Assembly (NCBI RefSeq): GCF_019973775.1
Contig: NZ_AP025032.1
Span: forward strand, 558,001 to 622,000
Length of the DNA: 64,000 nt
Direction: 5' to 3'
Source of the DNA: Aureimonas sp. SA4125
GTDB lineage: Bacteria > Pseudomonadota > Alphaproteobacteria > Rhizobiales > Rhizobiaceae
The notes under the pieces were generated by a model. That model did no database searches and was not told the DNA's origin. It worked only from the letters and a program-made list of their open reading frames with translations. Shown here piece after piece: positions 36,932-46,542 of this stretch. The first letter of the stretch is position 1, and each line of letters opens with the position of its first letter. The position numbers were made by a program, and so were the translations under genes.

Positions 36932-37651
36932 ATGCGCAGTGTGGAGACAGGGTTGGCGGAGAAGGTGACGCGGGTTTCCCGCGTGACCCTCAGCGAGGTC
37001 GTCTATCGCGATATTCGCGAATTGCTGCTGGCCGGTCAGGTCGCGCCGGGGGAGAAGTTCACGCTGCGCGGCCTTGCGGAAGCGGTGGGGACCAGTCCGA
37101 TGCCCGTGCGCGAGGCGGTCGGCCGACTATCGGCGGAAGGCGGGCTCGAGATCCTGCCGAACCGGGCCATCCGCGTGCCGATTATGACGCGCGAGCGGTT
37201 TGCCGAACTGACGATCATCCGGGCCGAAATCGAAGGGCTGGCGGCCCAATACGCCGCCGAACGCGCGGCGCCGCACGAGATCGCGGCGGCATGTGGCTTC
37301 CACATGCAGTTCGCCGCCGTGAGCGCCGAGGCCGACCCGGACGGCGCCGCCGCGCTGAAGCTGAATAAGGATATGCATTTCGCCGTCTACCGGGCGGCGC
37401 ACATGCCGAACCTTCTTCAGATCATCGACGGCCTCTGGCTGCAGGTCGGGCCCGTCATCAATCTCGACCTGCGGGCCAGCGGGAGGCGCCTGAAGGAAGT
37501 CGAGGCGCACAAGCATCATGCGAGGCTAGTCGCCGCGCTGAAGGACGGCGACGGAGCGGCCGCGCGCCAGGCACTGGCCGACGACATCAGGACCGCGGCT
37601 GATTTCATTTTGGCGACTGGCGACCTGCCGTCCGCCACACGGAAAGGATGA
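36932..37651 (+). CDS. GntR-family transcriptional regulator, FCD type
   Basis: 239 residues from ATG 36932. The winged helix comes first (VVYRDIRELLLAGQVAPGEK, FTLRGLAEAVGTSPMPVREA), then an all-helical FCD ligand domain with metal-site histidines (MHFAVYRAAHMP, EAHKHHARLVAAL). It diverges from the ABC-dehydrogenase-BKACE operon and overlaps the SDR gene that follows, so it probably controls both arms in response to the imported acid or its breakdown product. Confidence 0.9.
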   Translation: MRSVETGLAEKVTRVSRVTLSEVVYRDIRELLLAGQVAPGEKFTLRGLAEAVGTSPMPVREAVGRLSAEGGLEILPNRAIRVPIMTRERFAELTIIRAEIEGLAAQYAAERAAPHEIAAACGFHMQFAAVSAEADPDGAAALKLNKDMHFAVYRAAHMPNLLQIIDGLWLQVGPVINLDLRASGRRLKEVEAHKHHARLVAALKDGDGAAARQALADDIRTAADFILATGDLPSATRKG

Positions 37652-38430
37652 TGGGCAAGATGGTTTCGGGAATCGACGGCTTGCGGGTGCTGGTGACGGC
37701 GGGCGGCTCGGGCATCGGCCTGGAAATGGTGCGAGCCTTCCACGCCGCCGGCGCCAAAGTGCACTATTGCGATATCCGCGAGGATGAGGGGGCGACCGCC
37801 GATCTCCACGGCGTGACCTTCAGCCTCGCCGACGTCTCCGACCGCCTCGACGTCGAGCGCCTGTTTTCCGAAACGATCGACAGGCTGGGCGGCCTCGACG
37901 TGCTGGTCAACAATGCCGGCATCGCCGGACCGACCGGGCGGGTGGAGGATATCGACCCGGCGGAGTGGGACCGCACTTTGGCAGTCAATATAACCGGCCA
38001 GTACAATTGCACCCGGCTCGCCGTACCGCATCTCAAGCAGAGTCAGAATGCCAGCATCGTCAATCTGTCGTCGCTCGCGGGGCGGCTCGGATTTTCCATG
38101 CGCACGCCCTATGCGGCCGCGAAATGGGCCGTCGTCGGCTTCACCAAGTCGCTGGCCATCGAACTTGGCGGTTTCGCCATCCGTGTGAACGCCATCCTGC
38201 CGGGATCCGTCGACGGGCCGCGCATCCAGTCGGTCTTCGCCAACAAGGCTGCGGCGCTCGGCCAGAGCGTCGATGCCGTCCAGGAGGCCGCGCTCTCGGC
38301 CACCTCGCTGCATCGCCTGATCCCGCCGCAGCATCTGGCGGCCATGGCCGTGTTCCTGGCATCGCAGGAGGGCTCCAGCATCTCCGGTCAGGCGATCAGC
38401 ATCGACGGCGATGCGCAGGTCATGGTGTGA
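37648..38430 (+). CDS. Short-chain dehydrogenase/reductase
   Basis: 260 residues from ATG 37648 (ATG 37651 and 37660 are also possible). SDR motifs: VTAGGSGIGLEMVRAF, NNAGIAGPTG, Ser in VNLSSLAG, and Tyr-x3-Lys in YAAAKWAVVG, ending with GQAISIDGDAQ. The GntR stop overlaps its start, so it belongs to the same transcript. It could act before the 3-hydroxyacid dehydrogenase/BKACE pair, for example by oxidising an alcohol precursor; this is context inference only. Confidence 0.91.
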   Translation: MMGKMVSGIDGLRVLVTAGGSGIGLEMVRAFHAAGAKVHYCDIREDEGATADLHGVTFSLADVSDRLDVERLFSETIDRLGGLDVLVNNAGIAGPTGRVEDIDPAEWDRTLAVNITGQYNCTRLAVPHLKQSQNASIVNLSSLAGRLGFSMRTPYAAAKWAVVGFTKSLAIELGGFAIRVNAILPGSVDGPRIQSVFANKAAALGQSVDAVQEAALSATSLHRLIPPQHLAAMAVFLASQEGSSISGQAISIDGDAQVMV

Positions 38431-38906
38431 GACAGCAGGGTCGGTTCGCCTGTGTCTGCTTTGGGCTTGCAGGATGGCTGCAACCGTCATCGATCTCCCC
38501 CGCCGGCGGGTAGCGGAGGCCAACCCATCGTTATCCCAAGGGCAAGGCACCCGGCGGGGCCAGTGGGATCAAGTCTGCAGATCGAGCGGCTGGTCCGGAT
38601 CTGCGCCGCCGGGCCGACGCCACCGCGCAAAGCGCTGCAGCGTCCGGCAACCGACGGTCTCGTCATCGCCAACGGCAAGCGCGGATTGCCACTCGATGCC
38701 GGGTTGAGCTGCGTCTCACTGTCAAGAAGGCCGCGGTCCCCAATCATCGCGCGCGCGGGGGCCCTCTGGAGATGCGGCCCTGAAGGCAAGGAAAAGAAGA
38801 AACGCAGGCACGACGCGAGTTTCTGCTGAATTCGCATCTCCGCGGGGAACCATAGCGGGACGGCCCGATTTCGGTCCCGGTACCTCGGCGCGAGAAGGAG
38901 ACATTC
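38431..38906. other. Intergenic region with no clear gene
   Basis: About 475 bases. Open frames exist on both strands but none has a start site or motif that I trust. The right end contains the ribosome site of the small frame at 38907. Confidence 0.4.
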
Positions 38907-39107
38907 ATGACCACGGCCGAAACCATCCACGCCCTCGAGTGTGATCTGATCACCGAGGCCGAGGCCGTCGAGCAGGCCATGTGCGAGAGCATCGGCGAGG
39001 TGTACCGGAAGGTCGCCACCGATCATCCGTCAGGTTCGCGACCGACGCCTGGAAGTGGCGGTCGGCGGTCCGGTAACGGGAATGCTGATGGGCGGCAGGA
39101 CGGGTGA
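38907..39107 (+). CDS. Small hypothetical protein
   Basis: 66 residues. The ribosome site is strong (GAGAAGGAGA, six bases before ATG). The first 40 residues are acidic and helical (ETIHALECDLITEAEAVEQA); the rest is Gly/Arg/Ser-rich (SGSRPTPGSGGRRSGNGNAD) and looks like out-of-frame read-through, so the original gene may have been longer and broken near 39030. Family not recognised. Confidence 0.4.
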   Translation: MTTAETIHALECDLITEAEAVEQAMCESIGEVYRKVATDHPSGSRPTPGSGGRRSGNGNADGRQDG

Positions 39108-39238
39108 TCACGCCGCGGCGTGACCCGGCTGAGGAAGGTCGAGCGCGGCCCCTTTGATCGGCAGAACGTCTTCAAGCCCAACCGGGCGACACGGAAGGTG
39201 CCCCCGAATCTTGAAGGCGGGTCCGCCTGTCCGAAGGT

Positions 39239-42178
39239 TCAGCCAGCCGCCATCGTCAGGTAGCCGAGGTAGCCCGAACCGTCCCCCCGCCAGGAAAGAT
39301 GCGGCACGCGCTCTGCCGCCGACGGCCGTCCGAACAGGTAGCCCTGCCCGATGTCGCAGCCACGGGCCTTCAGGTACTCCGCCTGGTGATGCGTCTCCAC
39401 GCCCTCCGCCACGGCGGTGATGCCGAGGCTGCGCGCCATCTGCAGCACCGCGTCGACCACGGCCGTGCTCGGGTTCGCCTCGGCGCCGATCGGCGTCACG
39501 AAAGACCTGTCGACTTTCAGCACGTCGACGGGGAACTGCTGGAGATGGGTCAGCGAGGCATAGCCGGTCCCGAAGTCGTCGAGGGCGACGGTCATGCCGG
39601 CGGCCCGCAGGTTGTCCAAGGTGCTAACGATCCGTTCGGCGTTTCGCCCGATGAAGACCGTTTCCGTCACCTCCAGCTCGAAGCAGCGGGGCGACAGGCC
39701 GAACTCGCCGAGGGCACGCAGGACACGCTCCGAGAAGTCTCCTTGAGCGAAGTCCGCGGCTGCCGCGTTGAAGGCGATCCGACCGAAGTCGACGCCCGCC
39801 TCCGTCCACCGCGCGCAATCACGAAAGACGCGGTCCAGCATGCGGTCCGTGATTCGCGTCGAGACGGTGGTGTCCTCGAAGGCGGCGGCGATGCTGCCTG
39901 GCGACTGAAGCACGCCGCCTTCATCGTGCCAGCGAAGGAGCGCCTCGAACCCGACGACGGTTCCGGTCCTGAGGCAGAGCTTGGGCTGGTAGAATGGCAC
40001 CACGCGATCGTCGTCGAGGGCCTGACGGGCTTTTGAGAGCATCGTGCCTCTGACGGCGGAGGCCTGCCGCATGTCCGGCGTGAAGAGGCGAATCGCACCT
40101 GGATGATCGGCTTTCGCGGCGTAGAGCGCGAGGTCGGAACACTTCATCAGCTCCCCGACCGTCTGGGCATCCTGCGGCCAGATTGCGGCGCCCGCGCACA
40201 CGCTGATACTCGTGCGGAAGCCATCGATGAGCACCGGATCGTCGAGGGCGACGAGAAGGTCGCGCACCGTTTCCCTGCGTGCGTCCGCCATTGTGAGGTC
40301 GGGTAGGATGACCGCGAACTCGTCGCCTCCCAGTCGTGCGACGGTCGCGCCCGTCGGAGCCGACGCGGCCAGCCGATCCGCCGCCTCGCGGAGCAGCGCG
40401 TCGCCGGCGGCGTGCCCGAGGCTGTCGTTGAGGGCCTTGAAGTTGTTGAGGTCGATCACGACGAGACCGACGCAGCGACCCGTCGCTGCTGCGCGCGCGA
40501 CGGCTTCGTCGGCCCTCAGGCCGAACAGGCGACGGTTTGCGAGCTTGGTGAGATTGTCTTCGTGGGCCGCGCGATGAAGGTCGTCCTCGATGCGTCTTTG
40601 CTCCGTCACGTTGAGCATGGATCCGACGAGCCGGACAGGAACACCGCCATCATCCCGAACGATCAGGCAGCGCGAGACCATGTTGAGGTACTCGCCGTCG
40701 CTCCGTCGGAACCTGTACTCGTAACACCACTGGTCGCCGCCCCCATCCAAGACGGAGTCCTGAAGCCGCAGGATCCGTTCGACGTCGTCCGGGTGAATGC
40801 GTTCAATCCACCACTCGCGGCTCGTTCCGGCTCTGGCCTCAGGGTATCCGAGGACCTTCTCTATGGCGCCGGCCCAGGTGATTATCTGATCTTCGTAGGA
40901 CCAGTCCCAGATGACGTCGTTCGTCGCGCTCGAAGCCAGCCGGTAGCGCTCCTCGCTGCTGCGAAGCTCTAGCTCGCCCCTCACTTGCTCGTCGATATCC
41001 TCCAGGCTTCCATACCATGCGATGATCTCGCCGGAGTGGGAACGGCGCGGAAGCGCACGCGAGCGAAACCACCGATATTGTCCGTCCTGCAAGCGCACGC
41101 GGTAACGGGAGTCGGCGATGGTGCCGTCCCCGGTCTGGATGACCCGTCCCCACAATTCCGTCACGCCGGGAAGGTCGTCCGGGTGTACCGCCGCCGCCCA
41201 CCCGTCACCGAAAGCCTCTTCCACCGGAACGCCGACGAGCTCTGCCCAGCGCGGAGAAATCTCGATCACCTCGCCCATGGCATTGGCCAGCCAGAGGATC
41301 TGCGGGTTGAGCTCGATCGAGGCGCGGTGATGAGCCTCGCTTGCCCGGAGATAGGAAAGTGTCTTGAGCAGTCGTTCCTGATCCTCGCGCGCGAGCTGGG
41401 CGAGCTTCTGGCTGTGGAACGCCAAGGCGAGCGCAACCGCGATGATAAGGATGCTGGCACCGACGACGATGGAGCCGACGGTGTTGAGATCGACACCTTG
41501 CGGGCTCATCCTGGCGGGGTCCTGGACGATCGTGATGCCCGCCATCGCCACGAAGTGGAGGAACAGGATCCCCGTCATCAGGGCGACTGCCGAAGGCCAT
41601 GCCAATGGCAGCCGGGAAAATCGCTGGAGAAGCCAGCCCGCGAATGCGCAGAGTGTCACCCCACCCAACTGCGAGGCCACTACGAACGCAACATCATACT
41701 GGACGGCACCGGGAATCTGGAGGGCGGCCATGCCCAGGAAGTGCGAGATGGAAAGCGCGGCGCCCACCACGGCGCCGCCCAGAACGCCGCGCAACCGCGA
41801 AGGGTCCGACCCGATCACCCAGCCGAGCGCCGACAGGCCGACGCAGCACGCACCAGAGGCGACGGCCACGCCGACGTTGGTCCGCAGGTCGACTTCCCAT
41901 GGGAAACCAAGCATGGCGGTGAAGTGGGTCGTCCAGATGGTGGTCCCTGTCACGCCGCCGGCGACGACCAGCCAGTGCCTGCGATGGACTCCTTCGGCTG
42001 CGATGGCCCGCTGGAGCACGAACGCACCGGAGAAGCACCCGAGCACGCACACAGCCACGGCAAGCGCCACGAGGCGAAGGTCGTGCTCGTCGGCAAGGCA
42101 GGAATTGATACACCACATAAAGAGAGGACCGTCAGAGTGCCACGCCGACAGGCTAAAGGCATCTGGTTCGCAAGACAT
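39239..42178 (-). CDS. MHYT-PAS-PAS-GGDEF-EAL cyclic-di-GMP signalling protein
   Basis: 979 residues (ATG 42118 is an alternative start). The N-terminal MHYT sensor has seven helices to about residue 255 with three repeated motifs: THFTAML (84-90), SHFLGMA and LHFVAMA. They are thought to bind copper or a gas such as O2 or NO. Two PAS domains (about 278-400 and 405-525) come next. The GGDEF domain has an intact ARLGGDEFAV active site without an upstream RxxD inhibitory site. The EAL domain (about 705-960) has FEALLRW, DDFGTGYASL and EGVETHHQ, so it should have phosphodiesterase activity too. It probably sets c-di-GMP level at the membrane in response to a redox or gas cue. Confidence 0.92.
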   Translation of the reverse strand: MSCEPDAFSLSAWHSDGPLFMWCINSCLADEHDLRLVALAVAVCVLGCFSGAFVLQRAIAAEGVHRRHWLVVAGGVTGTTIWTTHFTAMLGFPWEVDLRTNVGVAVASGACCVGLSALGWVIGSDPSRLRGVLGGAVVGAALSISHFLGMAALQIPGAVQYDVAFVVASQLGGVTLCAFAGWLLQRFSRLPLAWPSAVALMTGILFLHFVAMAGITIVQDPARMSPQGVDLNTVGSIVVGASILIIAVALALAFHSQKLAQLAREDQERLLKTLSYLRASEAHHRASIELNPQILWLANAMGEVIEISPRWAELVGVPVEEAFGDGWAAAVHPDDLPGVTELWGRVIQTGDGTIADSRYRVRLQDGQYRWFRSRALPRRSHSGEIIAWYGSLEDIDEQVRGELELRSSEERYRLASSATNDVIWDWSYEDQIITWAGAIEKVLGYPEARAGTSREWWIERIHPDDVERILRLQDSVLDGGGDQWCYEYRFRRSDGEYLNMVSRCLIVRDDGGVPVRLVGSMLNVTEQRRIEDDLHRAAHEDNLTKLANRRLFGLRADEAVARAAATGRCVGLVVIDLNNFKALNDSLGHAAGDALLREAADRLAASAPTGATVARLGGDEFAVILPDLTMADARRETVRDLLVALDDPVLIDGFRTSISVCAGAAIWPQDAQTVGELMKCSDLALYAAKADHPGAIRLFTPDMRQASAVRGTMLSKARQALDDDRVVPFYQPKLCLRTGTVVGFEALLRWHDEGGVLQSPGSIAAAFEDTTVSTRITDRMLDRVFRDCARWTEAGVDFGRIAFNAAAADFAQGDFSERVLRALGEFGLSPRCFELEVTETVFIGRNAERIVSTLDNLRAAGMTVALDDFGTGYASLTHLQQFPVDVLKVDRSFVTPIGAEANPSTAVVDAVLQMARSLGITAVAEGVETHHQAEYLKARGCDIGQGYLFGRPSAAERVPHLSWRGDGSGYLGYLTMAAG

Positions 42179-42600
42179 GAACGGCCGCGCCCCAGTATCT
42201 GATGTACCCTTGGAGCTACGGGACTTTCGTTCCCTGCGTCAGCTCGGATCCAGTCGGGCGTCGAGGGAAATCTTCTTGCGCGGCCGGGACAGGTTGGCCA
42301 CGGACCGTGTCCGAAAAGCTTGTCACGCCAAGTGAATCCGGTGGGCGGGTAATTGACCTTGCTGAAGGCGATGTCTCGCCTCCATGGCAAACGTTCACGC
42401 AAGGTGACCAAGGCCGACATACAAGATCACGAGTGATTGCGTACCGAAGCGAGCCGCAGGGACGATCATCTCAGCTCGGCATGGCCGTACCGACGGCAAG
42501 GAGGGGTGGTTTGCCGTCGGTCAGCTTTCGGACGGCACGTGACGATCGCAGCCTTTGCCGACTTTGCTTGAGACCGCAGCCGCAGTCCGCTCCTCCCTCC
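42179..42600. other. Intergenic region
   Basis: About 420 bases between the divergently oriented ends of two minus-strand genes. It must carry the promoter of the MHYT gene. I saw no gene, repeat or clear terminator. Confidence 0.4.
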
Positions 42601-43167
42601 CTATTGCGAGGGCATCGTGCCGGGACGCAGGTGGGCGAACATGTGGGCGACATAGTCGGCTTTGCCCAGCTCGACGCCTTGGCTGCGCAGGATCGCATAG
42701 GCGGTCATCACATGGAAATAGAACTGCGGCAGCGCCCAGTCGCGGGCATACTGCTCGGCAGTGAGATCAAACACCATGCCTTGAGGCAGCGCATGAGCGA
42801 TCGGGGTCGCCGGGTCTATGGGGTGGGTATCCCCCATGGCAGCCTCTACCACGGCGATGGTCTCGGCGATCCGGGCACGCGCGTCCGCGATGGTACCAGG
42901 ATGGTCGGCAGCGTTTCGCCCCTCGTCCAGAAGCACCCCCACGGAAACCGGGAAGGCCTCATTGCGGAGCCGGAACAAACCCTCCTGCGCCTGTACACAG
43001 GCGAAGCGGACCTGCGTGGCCAACGGGAACATGTCGGGAGCAAGACGCGCCGCGAGCAAGAGTTCAGCCCCGCCCTCCGGCCTCTGCGTCTCCGCTTTGC
43101 CGAGCCAAGCCGAAAGCGCCTTCAGCATCTGCACGTAGGTTGGTATCAGGAGGTCAGGCAGGGTCAT
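42601..43167 (-). CDS. DUF1993 domain-containing protein
   Basis: 188 residues from ATG 43167. The family start TLPDLLIPTYVQMLKALSAW is diagnostic, with DMFPLATQVRFACVQAQEG in the middle and FYFHVMTAYAILRSQGVELGKADY near the end. DUF1993 proteins are small four-helix-bundle proteins distantly like DinB; conserved histidines could bind a metal. Role unknown. It is a single gene with no close partner. Confidence 0.88.
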   Translation of the reverse strand: MTLPDLLIPTYVQMLKALSAWLGKAETQRPEGGAELLLAARLAPDMFPLATQVRFACVQAQEGLFRLRNEAFPVSVGVLLDEGRNAADHPGTIADARARIAETIAVVEAAMGDTHPIDPATPIAHALPQGMVFDLTAEQYARDWALPQFYFHVMTAYAILRSQGVELGKADYVAHMFAHLRPGTMPSQ

Positions 43168-43558
43168 CAGGTTCTCGCTTCCAGAATCCTGGCTCGATGA
43201 CGGGTCGAGCACTCGTCGCTCGTCTATCGCAGGTCAAGCGTCAGTGCCACCTCCGCCAAACCTGAGCCTTCGTTTGCGCTGCCGCGCCAGCCCGCAGCGG
43301 GGCAAGGATACGATGCCGACGCATCCACGGCAGCCTGAAACGCCTTGCGATGCGGGAGCGGATGTCTCGGGAACGTCGCAAGTGGTCTGTCCGTCGCTCC
43401 AGCGATTGCGCATATCGATGCCGTCCCGACCACGCGCCCACCCGAAACTCGGCCTTACGCGCACCAACCATGTTGGCGCCTGCGCCCATTCGGGCCTCGG
43501 CTCGCCGGCCCAGACGGTCCAAGAGTGATCTCGCCGTTTTGAACAAGCAAAGCGTGAG
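43168..43558. other. Intergenic region
   Basis: About 390 bases. Open frames on both strands lack start signals or motifs. I see nothing that can be named. Confidence 0.35.
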
Positions 43559-44956
43559 CTATGTCTCGGCCTTCGCCGGGAACGCCCCATCCTGGAGACG
43601 GCGGAGGGCGAGGAGTTCCGAGCTCTCGGGCATGGCGATGTCTCCCAGGCGAATGACCTGCCCCATCGCGACCGGCCGGGCGAGCCGCTTGTCGGCGACG
43701 AGATAATAGGGCGCGGCGCGATCGGCCGACAGCGGCCCGGCAGGGTGCAGGGCCGCGCCGACGTCGGCGATCGTGTGATGATGGCCGAGCGCCGACAGCA
43801 TCGTGCCGGCCGCAAGATCGGCCTCGGCCACGGCGACCAGATCGAGGCGCGGCAGCGGGCGCTCGGCGCCGCTCGACGTGCCGCGCAGCGCGACTTCCAG
43901 GATGCTCGTCGCCGCTTCCAGGCCGAGCAGGTGGCGCGGGATGTAGAGCATGGCCGTGCGGCCGTTGCGCGACAGGATGTGGCCCTTGTCGCGCAGCATG
44001 TCCCAACTTGCGCCGTCGCGGCAGCGGACGACGACGAAGACGCCGCCGGCAAAGCTGATCTCGCCGGGAAGGCGCAGGCAGTGGAAGACGTCGATCCGCC
44101 GCTCGCCCGAAAGGATGCCGCCGTCCGCGACCGTCGAGAAGACGCTGGCGACCTCGCTGGTGCGCAGGATCGGGCAGTGCAGCGCCGGCACGTCCGGCAC
44201 GAGATCGACGGCGTTGGCCGCGACGCCGAGTTCGCACAGGTCGGGAACGGCCCGCTGCGGCAGCGCGGCGGCCGCTTGCGACCGCGCGGCGACCCGCTCG
44301 CCCACGGGATGGTCGCCGAGTTCCAGGAGGCCGGAAAAGGCGGGGGCGTCGACCGTCGTGCCGTTGCTGCTGAGCCTGCCCGTCGCCGGGTCGTAACAGA
44401 AATCGTATTCGCTGGATTTGCCGGCGGCGACGATGTCGAAGCCGAGCACCTCGGCCCAGGTGACGAGGCCGATCAGGAGGCTCGGCTGGTCGCCGTCGAC
44501 CGGCGTGACGATGACGCCCTGGGCGGCAGCCAAATGCGCAAGGCCCGGTCCGACGACGCTGTCGACTTCCTTCGACACCAGCGCGACGTGGCGTTTCGCC
44601 TCGATCGCCAGGCGCGCGTGCCGGGCGCCGGCCTCGGGATGGCCGGTGGCCTCGACGACGACGTCGATCGGCAGATGCAGAACCACTGCCAGATCGCCGG
44701 CGGCGATGAAATGCCCGGCCGCCCAGGCGGCCGTCGCCTCCGCCGCATCGCCGCATTCGGCGATCGAGGCCGGCGCGATCCCGACGGCGCGAAGCGCCGC
44801 CGCCGCCGCGGCCGCGGTGACGTCGACGGCGACGCGGACATTCATCAGGGGAACGTGCAGTCCCTGGGCGATGAAGGACCGGCCAAAACCGCCGGTGCCG
44901 ACGACGCAAGTCTCGACGATGCGCCCGTCCGCCCGGAAATAGCTGTGATGGTTCAT
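43559..44956 (-). CDS. Homoserine-dehydrogenase-like NAD(P)-dependent oxidoreductase with C-terminal SAF domain
   Basis: 465 residues. The N-terminus is a Rossmann domain (VETCVVGTGGFGRSFIAQG), with VVVEATGHPEAGARHARLAI and the HVALVSKEVDSVVGPGLA segment typical of homoserine-dehydrogenase-like proteins. The C-terminal 90 residues (from DLAAGTMLSALGHH) form a SAF domain (also seen in sialate synthase, altronate dehydratase and FlgA). Such fused proteins occur in sugar-acid catabolic clusters. It is the last gene of the Tct transporter operon (7 bp after tctA), so it likely works on the imported acid or a downstream intermediate together with the PdxA-type dehydrogenase. Confidence 0.85.
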   Translation of the reverse strand: MNHHSYFRADGRIVETCVVGTGGFGRSFIAQGLHVPLMNVRVAVDVTAAAAAAALRAVGIAPASIAECGDAAEATAAWAAGHFIAAGDLAVVLHLPIDVVVEATGHPEAGARHARLAIEAKRHVALVSKEVDSVVGPGLAHLAAAQGVIVTPVDGDQPSLLIGLVTWAEVLGFDIVAAGKSSEYDFCYDPATGRLSSNGTTVDAPAFSGLLELGDHPVGERVAARSQAAAALPQRAVPDLCELGVAANAVDLVPDVPALHCPILRTSEVASVFSTVADGGILSGERRIDVFHCLRLPGEISFAGGVFVVVRCRDGASWDMLRDKGHILSRNGRTAMLYIPRHLLGLEAATSILEVALRGTSSGAERPLPRLDLVAVAEADLAAGTMLSALGHHHTIADVGAALHPAGPLSADRAAPYYLVADKRLARPVAMGQVIRLGDIAMPESSELLALRRLQDGAFPAKAET

Positions 44957-44963
44957 CGGGTTC

Positions 44964-46475
44964 TCAGCTCTCGAGGGGGGCGCGGGAACGGCGCAGGCCG
45001 ATAGCCTTGGAGACGAGGGGCCAGACCAGCATGATCATGCCGAGGCTCATGATCGTGGCGACCAGGGGATTGGACCAGAACACCAGGAGCGAGCCTTCCG
45101 ACATCAGCAGCGACTGGCGGAAGGCGGCCTCCGCCTTCGAGCCCAGCACCATGGCGAGAACCAGCGGCGCGATCGGGTATTCCAGCTTCTTGAAGAGGTA
45201 GCCGAGCACGCCGAAGCCGAGCAGCAGCCAGAAGTCGAAGGTGGAATTGGCCACCTGGTAGACACCCGTCATGATCACGGCGACGATGATCGGGCCGATG
45301 ATGGCGAAGGGCACGCGCAGGATCGAGGCATAGAGCGGCACGGTGGCGAGCACCACGATGACGGCGACGACATTGCCGAGATACATCGAGGCGACGAGGC
45401 TCCAGACGAAATCCGGGCGGTTGATGAACAGCATCGGGCCGGGCGTCAGCCCCCAGATCATCAGGCCGCCCATCATCACCGCGGCGGTGGCGGAACCGGG
45501 AATGCCGAGCGCCAGCATCGGCAGCAGCGCCGAGGTACCGGCCGAGTGGTCGGCGGTTTCCGGCGCGACGATGCCGCGCGGATCGCCCTTGCCGAACTGC
45601 GACTGGTCGCGGGCGAAGCGCCGGGCAAAGCCATAGCTCATGAAGGAGGCCGCCGTCGGTCCGCCCGGGGTGATGCCCATCCAGATGCCGATGACGGTCG
45701 AGCGGATCATCAGCGCCCAGTAGCGGGGCATTTCCTTCAGCGTCTTGAACACGTCCGCCGCGCGGACGCGGGCGGAAATGCCCTTGAAGGATAGACCTTC
45801 CTCCATCGTCAGCATCAGCTCGCCGATGCCGAACAGGCCCATGACGGCGATCAGGAAGCTGATGCCCTTGATAAGGTCGGTGATGCCGAAGGTCAGCCGC
45901 ATGCCGCCCGACATGGTGTCCATGCCGACGGTGGCGAAAGCAAAGCCCAGCATCATCGACACCAGGGTCTTGAACGGCGAGTTCGCGCTCATGCCGATGA
46001 AGCTGGCGAAGGCGAGGAAGTAGACGCCGAAGAATTCCGGCGAGGAGAAGCGCAGCGCGAAGCTTGCGACCCAGCCGGAGAGGAGCGTGATCATCACCAC
46101 GCCGGCAAGGGCGCCGATGCCGGCGGAGACGAAGGCGAGCGTCAGCGCCCGCGTCGCCTGGCCCTGCCGCGCCATCGGGTAGCCGTCGAAGGTGGTGGCC
46201 ACCGACGACGGCTCGCCGGGAATGTTGAACAGGATGGAGGTGGTCGAGCCGCCAAACAGCGCCCCCCAGTACATGCAGGAGAGAAGGATGATCGCCGAGA
46301 TCGGATCCATGGTGAAGGTGAGCGGCAAGAGCAGCGAGACGCCGTTCGGGGCGCCGAGCCCCGGCAGCACGCCGACCAGCACGCCCAGCATGACCCCGAC
46401 CATCATGATCATCAGGTGATAGGTGCTGAGGACGGTGGCGAAGCCGTCCATCAGGTGGCCGAGATTGTCTGTCAT
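44964..46475 (-). CDS. tctA: Tripartite tricarboxylate transporter, large permease TctA
   Basis: 503 residues, the normal length, about 11-12 membrane helices. Family motifs: GVLPGLGAPNGVSLLLPLTF near the N-terminus, YWGALFGGSTTSILFNIPGE, and the mirrored GIPGSATAAVMMGGLMIWGL. TctA is the sodium- or proton-coupled membrane component that accepts di- or tricarboxylates from TctC. The start ATG 46475 has AGGAGG eight bases upstream; another ATG five bases earlier is stopped at once. Confidence 0.94.
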   Translation of the reverse strand: MTDNLGHLMDGFATVLSTYHLMIMMVGVMLGVLVGVLPGLGAPNGVSLLLPLTFTMDPISAIILLSCMYWGALFGGSTTSILFNIPGEPSSVATTFDGYPMARQGQATRALTLAFVSAGIGALAGVVMITLLSGWVASFALRFSSPEFFGVYFLAFASFIGMSANSPFKTLVSMMLGFAFATVGMDTMSGGMRLTFGITDLIKGISFLIAVMGLFGIGELMLTMEEGLSFKGISARVRAADVFKTLKEMPRYWALMIRSTVIGIWMGITPGGPTAASFMSYGFARRFARDQSQFGKGDPRGIVAPETADHSAGTSALLPMLALGIPGSATAAVMMGGLMIWGLTPGPMLFINRPDFVWSLVASMYLGNVVAVIVVLATVPLYASILRVPFAIIGPIIVAVIMTGVYQVANSTFDFWLLLGFGVLGYLFKKLEYPIAPLVLAMVLGSKAEAAFRQSLLMSEGSLLVFWSNPLVATIMSLGMIMLVWPLVSKAIGLRRSRAPLES

Positions 46476-46542
46476 GTCATCTCCTCCTGGGAGCCGGACT
46501 CGGTAGCGGCAGTCGGCGCACGGCGCCGGCGGACGGGCCGCG

